Assembly (NCBI RefSeq): GCF_000715495.1
Contig: NZ_JNLX01000193.1
Span: 1-57,951 of the forward strand
DNA from: Hymenobacter sp. IS2118
GTDB lineage: Bacteria > Bacteroidota > Bacteroidia > Cytophagales > Hymenobacteraceae
Direction of reading: 5' to 3'
DNA length: 57,951 bases
Below, one piece after another: positions 33,699 to 42,529 of this stretch. Under the pieces are notes generated by a model. The model had not been told where the DNA came from. It ran no database searches and was given only the letters and a program-made list of their open reading frames with translations. Made by a program: the position numbers and the translations under genes. Position 1 is the first letter of the stretch. Every line of letters starts with the position of its first letter.

Positions 33699-34827
33699 AT
33701 TCCTCGCCGTGACGGCCGCGGCCGGCCTGGTCCTGACCGTGTTGCTGCCGCCCCCGGCCCTGGTGCAGGCGCACGGCGGCGAAGACCACGGCGGCGAAGC
33801 CAAAGCCAGCACCGGCGTGGCCCTCACCGACGAAGTGCTGCTGCCCAAGGAAAGCCAGTTTCTGTTTGAAGTGCGCACCCGCCTGGCGGCCTTTTCCACC
33901 ACCTACAGCCGCGCCACGCTCTACGGCACCGTGTCGGCCGCGGCCGGGGGCGAGGGCCGTATTGTGGTGCCGCAAAGCGGGCGCATCGTGAGCCTGGCCG
34001 CAAAAGTGGGCCAGCAGGTGCGCGCCGGCCAGACGCTGGCCGTGGTGGAGCAAACCCTGGACGCCACCCAGCAAATTGGCCTCAGCACCGAGCGGGCCAA
34101 CGCCCAGGCCGAGCTGCGCGCCGCCCAGCAGGACTACGCCCGCCTGCAAACCATTGCCGACATTGCCGCCCGCAAGGATGTGGTGGCCGCCGAGCTGCGC
34201 CTGCGTCAGGCCCGCCAGAACGCTAGCATCCAGAACGGCCAGGCGGGCCAGCGCCGCGTGAGCATCACCTCGCCAGTGAGCGGCACCGTGGACGTGTTCA
34301 ACCTCGCCGTGGGCCAGCAGGTGAGCCAGGGCGACGAGCTGTTCCGGGTCATCAACCCCGGCAAGCTGCGCGTGGAGGCCCAGGTGTTTGCCCAGGACTT
34401 GGCCAAGGTGACGCCTGGGGCCGTGTTCCGGGTGGAAGGCCTGCAGGGCCAGGCGGGCGTGCCGGCCCGGCTGGTGGTGTTCAGCAACGTGGTGAACCCC
34501 GTGAACCAGGCCCGCCAGCTGGTGCTGGAGCTCGACGCCCCCGCCGGCAGCGCCTACCGCGCCGGCCAGGCCGTGAACGTGCAGGTGGTGGGCCAAACCG
34601 GCGGCGGCACCCCGCAGCTGGTGGTGCCCACCTCAGCCATCACCGACCTCAACGGTAAGCCCGTGGTGTTTGTGCACACGGAGCCCGAACGGTTCAAGAT
34701 TCGCTACGTGCAGCCCGGCGCCGAGAACGGCCAGCAAACCGTGCTGCTGCAGGGCCAGGTGAATGAAAACGACCGGGTGGTCACGGCCGGCACCTACCAG
34801 CTGAAATCCATCTACCTGAATCAGTAG
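33682..34827 (+). CDS. cusB: RND efflux periplasmic adaptor (CusB/HlyD-like)
   Basis: 381 aa. Signal peptide, then AHGGEDHGGEAKAS. The lipoyl-like halves are at about 90-115 (GRIVSLAAKVGQQVRAGQTLAVV) and 195-225 (SPVSGTVDVFNLAVGQQVSQGDELF), flanking a helical hairpin rich in Ala/Gln/Arg. The beta-barrel and membrane-proximal domains follow to ITDLNGKPVVFV and the final LKSIYLNQ. This is the membrane fusion protein of the RND pump. Unlike many relatives it has no HMBD motif at its N-terminus; separate HMBD proteins are encoded upstream. It is followed by a palindromic element and then the pump gene. Confidence 0.93.
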   Translation: MKTTHKFLAVTAAAGLVLTVLLPPPALVQAHGGEDHGGEAKASTGVALTDEVLLPKESQFLFEVRTRLAAFSTTYSRATLYGTVSAAAGGEGRIVVPQSGRIVSLAAKVGQQVRAGQTLAVVEQTLDATQQIGLSTERANAQAELRAAQQDYARLQTIADIAARKDVVAAELRLRQARQNASIQNGQAGQRRVSITSPVSGTVDVFNLAVGQQVSQGDELFRVINPGKLRVEAQVFAQDLAKVTPGAVFRVEGLQGQAGVPARLVVFSNVVNPVNQARQLVLELDAPAGSAYRAGQAVNVQVVGQTGGGTPQLVVPTSAITDLNGKPVVFVHTEPERFKIRYVQPGAENGQQTVLLQGQVNENDRVVTAGTYQLKSIYLNQ

Positions 34828-34837
34828 AACGACCAAC

Positions 34838-35009
34838 TCCCCTCCTCAGATGAGGAGGGGATGTCCGCGCTTCAGCGCGGACGGGGGTGGTTGACCTCGT
34901 TGCACGACACCCGAACGAACCTGACGCCAGTCGTTCAACGACGTCCCTCCGGTGGCACCACCCCAGCCGCGCCTTCGGCCCGGCGTCCCCTCCTCATCTG
35001 AGGAGGGGA
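34838..35009. repeat. 172-bp nested inverted repeat between cusB and cusA
   Basis: TCCCCTCCTCAGATGAGGAG at 34838-34861 and the corresponding TCCCCTCCTCATCTGAGGAG at 34986-35009 are each hairpins and also pair with each other. Between them GTCCGCGCTTCAGCGCGGAC (34863-34882) and an analogous GC-rich stem, and further in CCTCGTTGCACGAC paired with GTCGTTCAACGACG, extend the long stem. It fills the 206-base gap, so the operon transcript would fold heavily before cusA, which could set expression or mRNA stability. Confidence 0.85.
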
Positions 35010-35033
35010 TTTTCGTCCAGCTTGTCCACTATC

Positions 35034-38000
35034 ATGCTTGATAAAATCATCCGCTTTGCCCTGCAAAACCGCCTGCTGATGCTGGCCTTCGCCGTGGGCT
35101 TGCTCATTGCCGGCACCTACACGGCCAACCAGCTGCCCGTGGACGTACTGCCCGACCTCGACCGGCCCCGCGTAACCGTGTTTCTTGAAGCCCCCGGCAT
35201 GGCCCCTGAGGAAGTGGAGGCCCTGGTGACGCTGCCCGTGGAAACGGCCCTGAACGGGGCCACCGGCGTGTCGGCGGTGCGCTCCAACTCGGCCATTGGT
35301 CTGGGCATGGTGTTCGTGGAGTTCGATTACGGCACCGACATTTTCACGGCCCGCCAGATTGTGAGCGAGAAGCTGCAAACTACCGGCGAGCAGCTGCCGC
35401 AAGGCGTCACGCCGGTGCTGGGACCCATTTCGTCAGTCATGGGCCAGATTATGCTGGTAGGAATGTCAATTAAAAATGAAGAATTAAAAATTAAAAATGA
35501 CTCCCTAACAGATTCGGCAGGCTCCCCCTCTCTTTCGGAGAGGGGGCCGGGGGGTGAGGCGAACCGTCCGAACGCCGCCCGCACCAACGCCGCCGACCTG
35601 CGCACGCTGGCCAACTACACCGTGCGCCAGCGCCTTTTGTCAATTCCCGGCGTGGCTCAGGTCATCCCCATTGGGGGCGACAACCTGCAGTACCAGGTGC
35701 TGCTCGATATGCCGCGCCTGAACGCCACCGGCCTGACGGTGAACCAGGTGGAGGAGGCATTGCGCAAGTCGAACCTGAACACCACGGGCAACTTCTTCGA
35801 CCGTAACGGTTCGGAAGTCCTCATCCGCAACCTGGGCCGGTTGCGCTCGGTGGCGGATATCGAGAACATCATCGTGGGCTACCGCGAGCAGTCGCCCATC
35901 CGGGTGGCCGATGTGGCCAAGGTGGAATTTGGGGCGCGCTTTAAGCGCGGCGACGGCAGCGTAAACGGCCAGCCCGCCGTGATTCTGAGCATCGAAAAGC
36001 AGCCCGGCGCGGCTACCGTGGGCCTGACCGAAGCGGTGGAAAAAGCCCTGGTGGAACTCAAGCCTTCGCTGCCCAAGGACGTGCAAGTGAATACCCGCCT
36101 GTTCAAGCAGTCGGAGTTCATTGAGTCCTCGATTTCCAACGTGGAGGAAGCCTTGCGCGACGGCGCCATTCTGGTGGTCATCGTGCTGTTTGCCTTCCTG
36201 CTGAACGTGCGGACCACCTTTATTTCACTGGTGGCCATTCCGCTCTCGCTGCTAGTTACAGCGCTGGTATTTAAGGCGGCCGGCATCAGTATCAACACCA
36301 TGACGCTGGGCGGACTGGCCATTGCCATCGGTGAGCTGGTCGACGATGCCATCGTGGACGTGGAAAATGTGTACCGGCGCCTGCGCGAAAACAAGCAGCG
36401 GCCCGACCCGCAGCCGGTGCTGCGCGTCGTTTATTCGGCCTCGTCGGAGGTGCGCAACTCCATCGTGTACGCCACCATCATCGTGGTGCTGGTATTTCTG
36501 CCGCTGTTTGCGCTGGAGGGCATGGAAGGCCGCATTTTCGCGCCGCTGGGCATTGCCTACATCACGAGCATCGTGGCCTCGCTGTTCGTTTCGCTTACCG
36601 TTACGCCGGTGCTCTGCTATTACCTGCTGCCCGGCATGAAGCAGATGGACCACCCCGAAACCGACGGCGGGCTGGTACGCTGGCTCAAGAAAAAGGATAC
36701 CCGGCTGCTGGGTTGGGGCATGCGGCATCCCAAGCTGGTGCTCACCTCTGCGGCCCTGCTCTTTATGATGGCCGTGGCCATGGTGCCTTTCTTCGGCACC
36801 GAGTTTCTGCCGCCCTTCAACGAAGGCTCGCTGACGGTGAACTTCTCGGCCCCGGCCGGCACCTCGCTCACCGAAAGCAACCGGCTGGGCACGCTGGGCG
36901 AGCAGCAGATGCTCAAGATTCCGGAAGTGGCCTACACGGCCCGCCGCACCGGCCGCGCCGAGCTCGATGAGCACGCCGAATCGGTGAACAATTCGGAAAT
37001 CGAGGTGGCCTTCAAGACCGAAGCCGAGCTGGAGAAGGAGGGCAAAACCATGCGCAGCCGCGACGAAATTCTGGCTGACATGCGCGAAAAGCTCAGCCTG
37101 ATAACCGGCGTGAACGTGAACATCGGCCAGCCCATTTCCCACCGCCTCGACCACCTGCTGAGCGGGGTGCGGGCCCAGGTGGCCATCAAGGTGTTCGGCA
37201 ACGACCTGCTGGAGCTGCGCCGCTACGCCAACGAGGTGCGCGACGCCGCCAGCACCGTGCCCGGCGTGGTCGATTTGCAGGTAGAAAAGCAGGTGCAGAT
37301 TCCGCAGCTGCTGATTCGGCCCAAAGACGACGCGCTGCGCGCCTACGGCATGGGCCGCGGCGAGCTGGTACGCGACCTGGAAACGCTGTTTCAGGGAACC
37401 GTGGTCTCGCAGATGGTCGATGGCCAGAAGCGCTTCGACCTGGTGGTGAAACTGCCCGAGGAGCAGCGCAACGACATGGCCGCCATCAGCCAGACCCGCA
37501 TCGAAACCCCCAGCGGCGCGCTGATACCCGTGAGCCAGGTAGCGGAAATAACTTACGAGCCGGGACCCAACACCATCAACCACGAAAACACCCAGCGCCG
37601 CATCACCATCTCGCTCAACGTGGCCGAGCGCGACCTGGGCTCCACGGTGCAGGAGATTCAGGCCAAAGTGAGCCAGCAGGTGAAGCTGCCGCCAGGCTAT
37701 TACCTCACCTACGGCGGGCAGTTCGAGAGCCAGCAGTCGGCCTCGCAGAAGATTCTGTGGCTGAGCTTATTCTCGCTGGCCGGCATCTTTCTGGTTTTGT
37801 TCTCGCACTTCAAGAGCAGCTATATGGTGGGCCAGATTATGCTCAACATTCCGCTGGCGCTCATCGGCTCGGTGGTGGCGGTGCTGCTCACGGGCGGCAC
37901 GTTCAGCATTGCCTCGCTGGTGGGCTTTATCACCCTCACCGGCATTGCCTCGCGCAACGGCATCATGATGATTTCGCACTACATCCACCTCGTGGAGCAC

Positions 38001-38357
38001 GAGGGCGAGCAGTTCGGCATACCCATGATTATCCGCGGCTCCTTAGAGCGCCTCGTGCCGGTGCTGATGACGGCCCTGGTGGCGGCGCTGGCCCTGGTGC
38101 CGCTCACGCTGGCCAAAGACGCGCCGGGCAAGGAAATCCTGTATCCGGTGGCCACAGTGATTTTGGGCGGCCTGCTCAGCTCCACCTTTCTCGACATCAT
38201 CGTGACGCCGGTGGTGTTCTGGCTGGTGGGCGAAAAAGCCCTGGCCCAGTACTTCGCCGCCCACAGCGAAACCGGCCTCGACGCCCACCCGCAGGAGCTG
38301 GACGCCGCGCCCCTCAAGCCGGCCGGCGACCAGAACCCGGGGCTGCCCACGCGGTAA
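35034..38357 (+). CDS. cusA: CusA/CzcA-type heavy-metal RND efflux pump with in-frame insert
   Basis: 1107 aa from the ATG at 35034, which gives the usual N-terminus (MLDKIIRFALQNRLLMLAF). Twelve transmembrane segments, two periplasmic domains, and the TM4 charged cluster (IGELVDDAIVDVENVYRRL) needed for proton coupling are present. The C-terminal half carries GFITLTGIASRNGIMM. It pumps Cu(I)/Ag(I) or divalent metal out with CusB and CusC. Residues about 145-180, between MLVGM and AADLRTLANY, are a foreign block (IKNEELKIKND, SPSLSERGPGGE) made of two repeat families. It keeps the frame open in a loop of the porter domain. Confidence 0.95.
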   Translation: MLDKIIRFALQNRLLMLAFAVGLLIAGTYTANQLPVDVLPDLDRPRVTVFLEAPGMAPEEVEALVTLPVETALNGATGVSAVRSNSAIGLGMVFVEFDYGTDIFTARQIVSEKLQTTGEQLPQGVTPVLGPISSVMGQIMLVGMSIKNEELKIKNDSLTDSAGSPSLSERGPGGEANRPNAARTNAADLRTLANYTVRQRLLSIPGVAQVIPIGGDNLQYQVLLDMPRLNATGLTVNQVEEALRKSNLNTTGNFFDRNGSEVLIRNLGRLRSVADIENIIVGYREQSPIRVADVAKVEFGARFKRGDGSVNGQPAVILSIEKQPGAATVGLTEAVEKALVELKPSLPKDVQVNTRLFKQSEFIESSISNVEEALRDGAILVVIVLFAFLLNVRTTFISLVAIPLSLLVTALVFKAAGISINTMTLGGLAIAIGELVDDAIVDVENVYRRLRENKQRPDPQPVLRVVYSASSEVRNSIVYATIIVVLVFLPLFALEGMEGRIFAPLGIAYITSIVASLFVSLTVTPVLCYYLLPGMKQMDHPETDGGLVRWLKKKDTRLLGWGMRHPKLVLTSAALLFMMAVAMVPFFGTEFLPPFNEGSLTVNFSAPAGTSLTESNRLGTLGEQQMLKIPEVAYTARRTGRAELDEHAESVNNSEIEVAFKTEAELEKEGKTMRSRDEILADMREKLSLITGVNVNIGQPISHRLDHLLSGVRAQVAIKVFGNDLLELRRYANEVRDAASTVPGVVDLQVEKQVQIPQLLIRPKDDALRAYGMGRGELVRDLETLFQGTVVSQMVDGQKRFDLVVKLPEEQRNDMAAISQTRIETPSGALIPVSQVAEITYEPGPNTINHENTQRRITISLNVAERDLGSTVQEIQAKVSQQVKLPPGYYLTYGGQFESQQSASQKILWLSLFSLAGIFLVLFSHFKSSYMVGQIMLNIPLALIGSVVAVLLTGGTFSIASLVGFITLTGIASRNGIMMISHYIHLVEHEGEQFGIPMIIRGSLERLVPVLMTALVAALALVPLTLAKDAPGKEILYPVATVILGGLLSSTFLDIIVTPVVFWLVGEKALAQYFAAHSETGLDAHPQELDAAPLKPAGDQNPGLPTR
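35467..35560. repeat. Composite repeat insertion inside the cusA reading frame
   Basis: 35467-35499 matches the AT-rich family (AATTAAAAATGAAGAATTAA), and 35522-35560 matches the CTCCCCCTCTCTTTCGGAGA family seen at 11636 and 54548. The stretch adds about 36 codons with no stop and no frame change. Related RND pumps normally have a short loop at this position. Confidence 0.85.
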
Positions 38358-38417
38358 AAGAGCCAAATAATGGCTGTCAGGAACTCAATTTTGTACCCGC
38401 ATCGGCGCACGCGCCGC

Positions 38418-38425
38418 TACTTTTG
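38418..38425 (+). promoter_or_regulatory. -7 box (TACTTTTG) before the HMA protein gene
   Basis: TACTTTTG lies 53 bases before the ATG at 38479, in the 121-base gap after cusA, and suggests the HMA protein can be transcribed separately from the pump. A TTTTG at 38389-38393 is further upstream than the usual -33 spacing. Confidence 0.45.
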
Positions 38426-38478
38426 GCTGTTTCTATTTCAACCAACCCGCCCGCTTCGGGCCCCTCTATTTCAACTCC

Positions 38479-38685
38479 ATGAAAACGCTCCAATTCAAAA
38501 CCAACATCAACTGCAACAACTGCATTCGGGCCGTAACGCCCACCCTGAACGCCGAAACTGCCATCACTTCCTGGCAAGTCGATACGGCCAACGCCGATAA
38601 AATCCTCACCATCACCGGCGACCTAACCGAAGCTCAGGTTGTGGCGCTGGTGGAAGAAGCTGGTTTCAAAGCCGAAAAGGCGTAG
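38479..38685 (+). CDS. CopZ-like HMA-domain metallochaperone
   Basis: 68 aa, essentially a single heavy-metal-associated domain. The usual GMTCxxC is INCNNC here, with Cys at about 12 and 15, and the beta-alpha-beta-beta-alpha-beta pattern is complete (ITSWQVDTANADKILTITG, then VVALVEEAGFKAEKA). It would shuttle Cu(I) in the cytoplasm, possibly to CopA. It closes the copper island and is followed by a strong terminator. Confidence 0.88.
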   Translation: MKTLQFKTNINCNNCIRAVTPTLNAETAITSWQVDTANADKILTITGDLTEAQVVALVEEAGFKAEKA

Positions 38686-38694
38686 CGCTAAACC

Positions 38695-38737
38695 AAAAAA
38701 GAAGCCCGTTCCAATGCTGGAGCGGGCTTCTTTTTTT
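38695..38737 (+). terminator. Intrinsic terminator after the copper island
   Basis: Stem AAGAAGCCCG / CGGGCTTCTT with flanking A run and seven Ts. It ends transcription of the HMA gene and, read from the other side, of the leftward lipoprotein gene. Confidence 0.88.
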
Positions 38738-38751
38738 GAGAAAAGCAGTGC

Positions 38752-39408
38752 TTAGAACAGCGGCTTCTTCACTTTCTTGTTGCCGTCTTCGTCAATTTTG
38801 ATTTTGGTGCCGTCGGCCAGCTTCACCTTGCGCGAGCCGTCGTCGCTCACCTTCACCTTGGCGTCGTTCAGGTACTTGGTTTTGCGGTTGCCCTCGCCGT
38901 CACGCTCCAGCTTTTTCACGCCCGAGCCCTGGCCCACGCTGCTGGTGCCGGTGCCGGTGCTAGCTGTCACTACGCGAACCGGAGCCACCGTGTACGGGCC
39001 GCTGCCGTAGCTGGCGCGGTTGGCGGAGTAGGTGTTGTAGTAGTCGGGGTTGTTGAGCGTGGTGCGCACCTCCTCGTCGGCGCGGTCGTTGGTTTCGCGC
39101 ATGGCCAGGTAGCGGCCCGTGGTGTCGGTAGAGTAGCGGGTTTCGAGCTCGCCCAGGGTCCGGCCGCGGGTGTAGTAGGTCTTTTCGATGCGGGTCACGA
39201 CCACGGTGTCGGTCAGCTTCAGGTCTTCGGCCACCCGGGCAGCCAGGCGGCGGGCCTCGTCGCGGGCCAGCACGTCATCTTCCGTCACCACGGCGGTGTT
39301 GGAGTCGGTAACGGGCGTGGTGGCAACAACTTCCGTCGTTTTTTCCTGCGAGCAGGCGGCGGTGGCCAATGCGGCGGCGGCCAGCAGGCCGAGAATTTTA
39401 GTGTTCAT
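38752..39408 (-). CDS. Hypothetical lipoprotein with basic repeats
   Basis: 218 aa from the ATG at 39406-39408, giving a lipoprotein signal (LAAAALATAAC). The central part is Thr/Arg/Asp-rich, with a segment VARDEARRLAARVAEDLKLTDTVV (in part), and the end has repeated KVKVSDDGSRKVKLADG and KIKIDEDGNKKVKKPLF units, short charged beta hairpins. I do not recognise the family. It is probably an envelope protein. It stands alone between the copper island and the SDR gene. Confidence 0.7.
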   Translation of the reverse strand: MNTKILGLLAAAALATAACSQEKTTEVVATTPVTDSNTAVVTEDDVLARDEARRLAARVAEDLKLTDTVVVTRIEKTYYTRGRTLGELETRYSTDTTGRYLAMRETNDRADEEVRTTLNNPDYYNTYSANRASYGSGPYTVAPVRVVTASTGTGTSSVGQGSGVKKLERDGEGNRKTKYLNDAKVKVSDDGSRKVKLADGTKIKIDEDGNKKVKKPLF

Positions 39409-39506
39409 AATCTTGCGGGTTGAGTAACCATAAATGGCCATGTAGCCATTTTCAGGCCCTGATACGGCGGCACTGGTTCAGAGGTTCAAAACGGATACGG
39501 CGCAGC

Positions 39507-40376
39507 CTAGGCATTCACCACCGAGCCGCCGTTGGGGTGCAGCGTCTGGCCCGAGAAGTAGGAAGCGTCTTCCGAAGCCAGAAATACGTAGGACGGGGCT
39601 ACTTCGGAGGGCTGGCCGGCGCGGCCCATGGGCACGTCGTGGCCGAAAAGCGGCAGTTTCAGCATGCCGATGCCAGTGATAAATGGCGTCCAGATGGGGC
39701 CGGGCGCCACGGAATTCACCCGAATGCCTTTTTTGATGAGCTGCAGCGACAGCGCGCGCGTAAAGGCCGTGATAGCGCCTTTGGTAGACGTGTAGTCGAG
39801 CAGCATCTCGTTGCCCTTAAAGCCGTTCACCGACGCAGTGTTGATGATGGAGTCGCCTTCGGTGAGGTGCTTGAGGGCCGCCCGCGAAATGCGGAACATG
39901 GCAATAATATTGAGGTTGAAGATGCTGTCGAGCTCCTCGTCCTTGATTTCTTCAAGGGTGTCATGCCAGTTCTGCTCGGCGGCGTTGTTCACCAGAATAT
40001 TCAGGCCGCCCAGCTCGGCCACCGTGCGGTCTACTATTTCCTGGCAGAAGGCGGGCTGCTTGAGGTCGCCGGGCAGGAGCAGGCAGCGGCGGCCGTAGCC
40101 GCGCACAATTTCCTGCACCATCTCGGCGTCCTGCTGCTCGGTGGGGAAGTAGCTGAGGGCAATGTCGGCGCCTTCCACGGCGTAATGCACGGCCACGGCC
40201 CGGCCAATGCCGGAGTCGCCGCCCGTGATGAGGGCCACTTTGCCCTTGAGCTTGTCGGCCCCTTTGTAGCCCTCCCGAATGAACTCGGGCGCGGGGGTCA
40301 TCTTGTATTCCAGGCCGGGGTTGCCAGCGCCGGCATCTTGTTTTTGGGGCGGGAAAATAGTGGGCTTGTCAGACAT
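39507..40376 (-). CDS. Short-chain dehydrogenase/reductase, YghA/GSP39-like
   Basis: 289 aa from the ATG at 40374-40376. The preceding FPPQKQDAGAGNPGLEYKM is the extended N-terminus seen in the YghA/general stress protein 39 group. The classical SDR motifs follow: ALITGGDSGIGRA (cofactor), NNAAEQ, the catalytic Ser in NTASVNGF, and YTSTKGAI (Tyr-x-x-x-Lys). The substrate is unknown, NADP(H) is likely. These proteins are often linked to stress. A longer in-frame start upstream overlaps the RluF promoter and is not used. Confidence 0.9.
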   Translation of the reverse strand: MSDKPTIFPPQKQDAGAGNPGLEYKMTPAPEFIREGYKGADKLKGKVALITGGDSGIGRAVAVHYAVEGADIALSYFPTEQQDAEMVQEIVRGYGRRCLLLPGDLKQPAFCQEIVDRTVAELGGLNILVNNAAEQNWHDTLEEIKDEELDSIFNLNIIAMFRISRAALKHLTEGDSIINTASVNGFKGNEMLLDYTSTKGAITAFTRALSLQLIKKGIRVNSVAPGPIWTPFITGIGMLKLPLFGHDVPMGRAGQPSEVAPSYVFLASEDASYFSGQTLHPNGGSVVNA

Positions 40377-40481
40377 CAGATAGGTAATTGGAAAGGAATG
40401 TCTGATTCCTAACGGGTCTGCCCGATGCTGGTTGCGCCCCGTGACGATTTTGCCCGGCGGGGGCTGCACTTGCCCAGGGCG

Positions 40482-40489
40482 TACCTTTG
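40482..40489 (+). promoter_or_regulatory. -7 box (TACCTTTG) for the pseudouridine synthase gene
   Basis: TACCTTTG is 68 bases before the ATG at 40557 in the divergent region upstream of the SDR gene. It matches the TAnnTTTG consensus; a -33 element is not clear. Confidence 0.5.
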
Positions 40490-40556
40490 GGGCATCCGTT
40501 CCGGCGGTGGCGCCCGCGCCGCTTCGGTTTCGGCGCATCACTCAACTTCTTGCCCA

Positions 40557-41576
40557 ATGCCCCCCATCACCTCCACCCGCCTCAATAAATTCATCAGCGA
40601 AAGCGGCTTTTGCTCCCGCCGCGAAGCCGACCGGTTTATCGAGCAGGGCCAGGTGCTGCTCAACGGCAAGCCGGCCCAGATAGGCGACCAGGTGGGCCCG
40701 CGCGACCGGGTGAGTGTGAACGGCCACAAGCTGGAGCCCAAACAGGCCGAAGACGCGGTGTATCTGGCTTTCAACAAGCCCGTGGGCGTGACCAGCACTT
40801 CCGAACCGGGCGTGCGCGGCAACATCGTGGACTACGTGAACCACGCCGCCCGCGTCTTCCCCATCGGCCGCCTCGACAAGGACTCGTCGGGCCTGATTTT
40901 CCTGACCAGCGACGGCGACATCGTGAACAAAATTCTGCGGGCCGGCAACAACCACGAGAAGGAATACCTCGTGCAGGTGAACCGCATTCTCTCCGACCGC
41001 ATGCTGGAGGAAATGTCCCAGGGCATTCCCATGCTAGGCACCGTCACCAAGCCCTGCCTCATTGAAAAAGAGACGCCCTACATCTTCCGCGCCACGCTGG
41101 TGCAGGGGCTGAACCGCCAGATTCGCCGCATGGTGGAGCATTTTGGCTACGAAGTGGTGAAGCTCGAACGCGTCCGCATCATGAACGTGACGGTGAAGGG
41201 CCTGCCCGTGGGCGACTGGCGCGAGCTGACCCCACCGGAGCTGGCCGGCATTATGAAAATGGTGGCCAAGTCCAGCGGCACCGAAGAAGCCTCGGGCGGC
41301 CGCCGCCGCTCTACCCAAACTGCCGCCCCCAAAACGCCCGCCGTGGACCGGCGCCCCAAATCCGGCCCGCCATCCCAGAAAAACCCTTCCGCCAACGGCT
41401 GGTGGGGCCCCCGCCCCGAAAAAGCCGCCGGCCCCGGCACCAGCAAGCGCCCGGCCAAACCCGGTAGCAGCAGCGGCTCAAAACCAAAGAACAGCGGCCC
41501 CAACAAGCTGGGCAGCCGCCCCCCCGCTCGCGGCAACGCCGGAGGCCGCAGCAAAGGCCCGGCCCCAAGACGGTAA
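40557..41576 (+). CDS. rluF: 23S rRNA pseudouridine synthase, RluF-like, with long basic tail
   Basis: 339 aa from the ATG at 40557. An S4 domain (TRLNKFISESGFCSRREADRF) is followed by the RluB/E/F catalytic domain: the Asp of IGRLDKDSSGLIF is catalytic, and NRQIRRMVEHFGYEVVKLERVRI is the RluF-type C-terminal motif. Catalytic homology ends at about residue 245. After that comes an Arg/Lys/Pro/Gly/Ser-rich tail of some 95 residues (SGGRRRST, KPGSSSGSKPKNSG, RSKGPAPRR) with no fold visible. Such tails bind rRNA in Bacteroidota synthases. Confidence 0.9.
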   Translation: MPPITSTRLNKFISESGFCSRREADRFIEQGQVLLNGKPAQIGDQVGPRDRVSVNGHKLEPKQAEDAVYLAFNKPVGVTSTSEPGVRGNIVDYVNHAARVFPIGRLDKDSSGLIFLTSDGDIVNKILRAGNNHEKEYLVQVNRILSDRMLEEMSQGIPMLGTVTKPCLIEKETPYIFRATLVQGLNRQIRRMVEHFGYEVVKLERVRIMNVTVKGLPVGDWRELTPPELAGIMKMVAKSSGTEEASGGRRRSTQTAAPKTPAVDRRPKSGPPSQKNPSANGWWGPRPEKAAGPGTSKRPAKPGSSSGSKPKNSGPNKLGSRPPARGNAGGRSKGPAPRR

Positions 41577-41640
41577 GCGTCTTCAACAAAGCCAGCACTC
41601 GGTAGCTCGCAGCTGGAATCAAACCCATTCGTTTCGGGGT

Positions 41641-41648
41641 TAGGTTTG
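41641..41648 (+). promoter_or_regulatory. -7 box (TAGGTTTG) almost at the start of the next gene
   Basis: TAGGTTTG ends three bases before the ATG at 41652. If used, the transcript would start at or inside that codon, so translation would be leaderless or from a later start. Position and sequence are clear, use is not. Confidence 0.35.
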
Positions 41649-41651
41649 TTG

Positions 41652-42491
41652 ATGAAGCACTTTCTACTACTCGCGCTGTGGCTGTGGCTGCCCGGGATGG
41701 CGAGGGCCCTCGCGCCACTGGAGCCCCTGCAGATAGCCGAGCAGTTTGTGGCCCCGGCCGGCTGGCCCGAAATGCGGGACTACCTCTGCTGCGAAGCCGC
41801 CGGCCAGGCCCGGCGCGAAACCCTGGGCCAACAGATTCCGGCCCGGCTGCGGCGCGTGTGCCAGCTGGTGCAGCAAGGCGCCGCCACTGCCGTGGTAGCC
41901 GTGGAGCTACGCGACTCTGTGGACCGCCGGGATTTTTACCTGCACTTCAGCAAGGAAGGCGGGGCCTGGAAGCTGCTGGCCATCCGCAACCTGGCCATGA
42001 CGCACCTGGGGCCGCCCATGGTGGAAATCCTGTCGGGCATGAAGCCCGCCGAAGTAGCCGACTACGACCAGAAACACCCCGACGCCAGCCACGCCTTCAC
42101 CCTGGGCAACCTGAAGCTGTGGACCAGCGCCGACGCCGACATTGCCGCCCACTTCGCCCGCAACCAAGCTGGCTTCCAACAGCTCCTGCGCCTGGTGCAG
42201 AAGGGCCGGTACTTTGCCCCGGCCAAGCCCGCGGCCGCTCCCACCGGCGAGCAGGCCGCCAACGCCAACCCGGCCGTGCACGCCCTGCTCCGCCAGCTGT
42301 TTCTGGCCCAGGTCACGCGCCGCGAAACCGACTGCACGGGCTGCCTGGAGTTCGTTATCGGGGGCAAGGTGAGCAGCACGGTGGGCCTGCTCTACCAGCC
42401 CACGGCCGCTTTGCTCCCCGCCATGACGCCTGACCGCCTCATCGTCCTCAAGCCCTTGGGCGGCGGCTGGTATCTGTACAAAACGGTGTGA
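41652..42491 (+). CDS. Secreted protein of unknown function
   Basis: About 279 aa from the ATG at 41652, with a signal peptide (MKHFLLLALWLWLPGMARA). I do not recognise a family. Visible features: a Cys pair (YLCCEAA) near residue 40, a WKLLAIRNLAMTHLG strand like NTF2-fold domains, and another C-x-x-C (DCTGCLEF) near residue 230. The four cysteines may form two disulfides in the periplasm. It is just upstream of rlmF with the stop overlapping an alternative GTG start, but the cofunction is unclear. Confidence 0.7.
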   Translation: MKHFLLLALWLWLPGMARALAPLEPLQIAEQFVAPAGWPEMRDYLCCEAAGQARRETLGQQIPARLRRVCQLVQQGAATAVVAVELRDSVDRRDFYLHFSKEGGAWKLLAIRNLAMTHLGPPMVEILSGMKPAEVADYDQKHPDASHAFTLGNLKLWTSADADIAAHFARNQAGFQQLLRLVQKGRYFAPAKPAAAPTGEQAANANPAVHALLRQLFLAQVTRRETDCTGCLEFVIGGKVSSTVGLLYQPTAALLPAMTPDRLIVLKPLGGGWYLYKTV

Positions 42492-42529
42492 GCCGCACGG
42501 CCACCAACCGTGCCACGGCTCAGGCTGGT

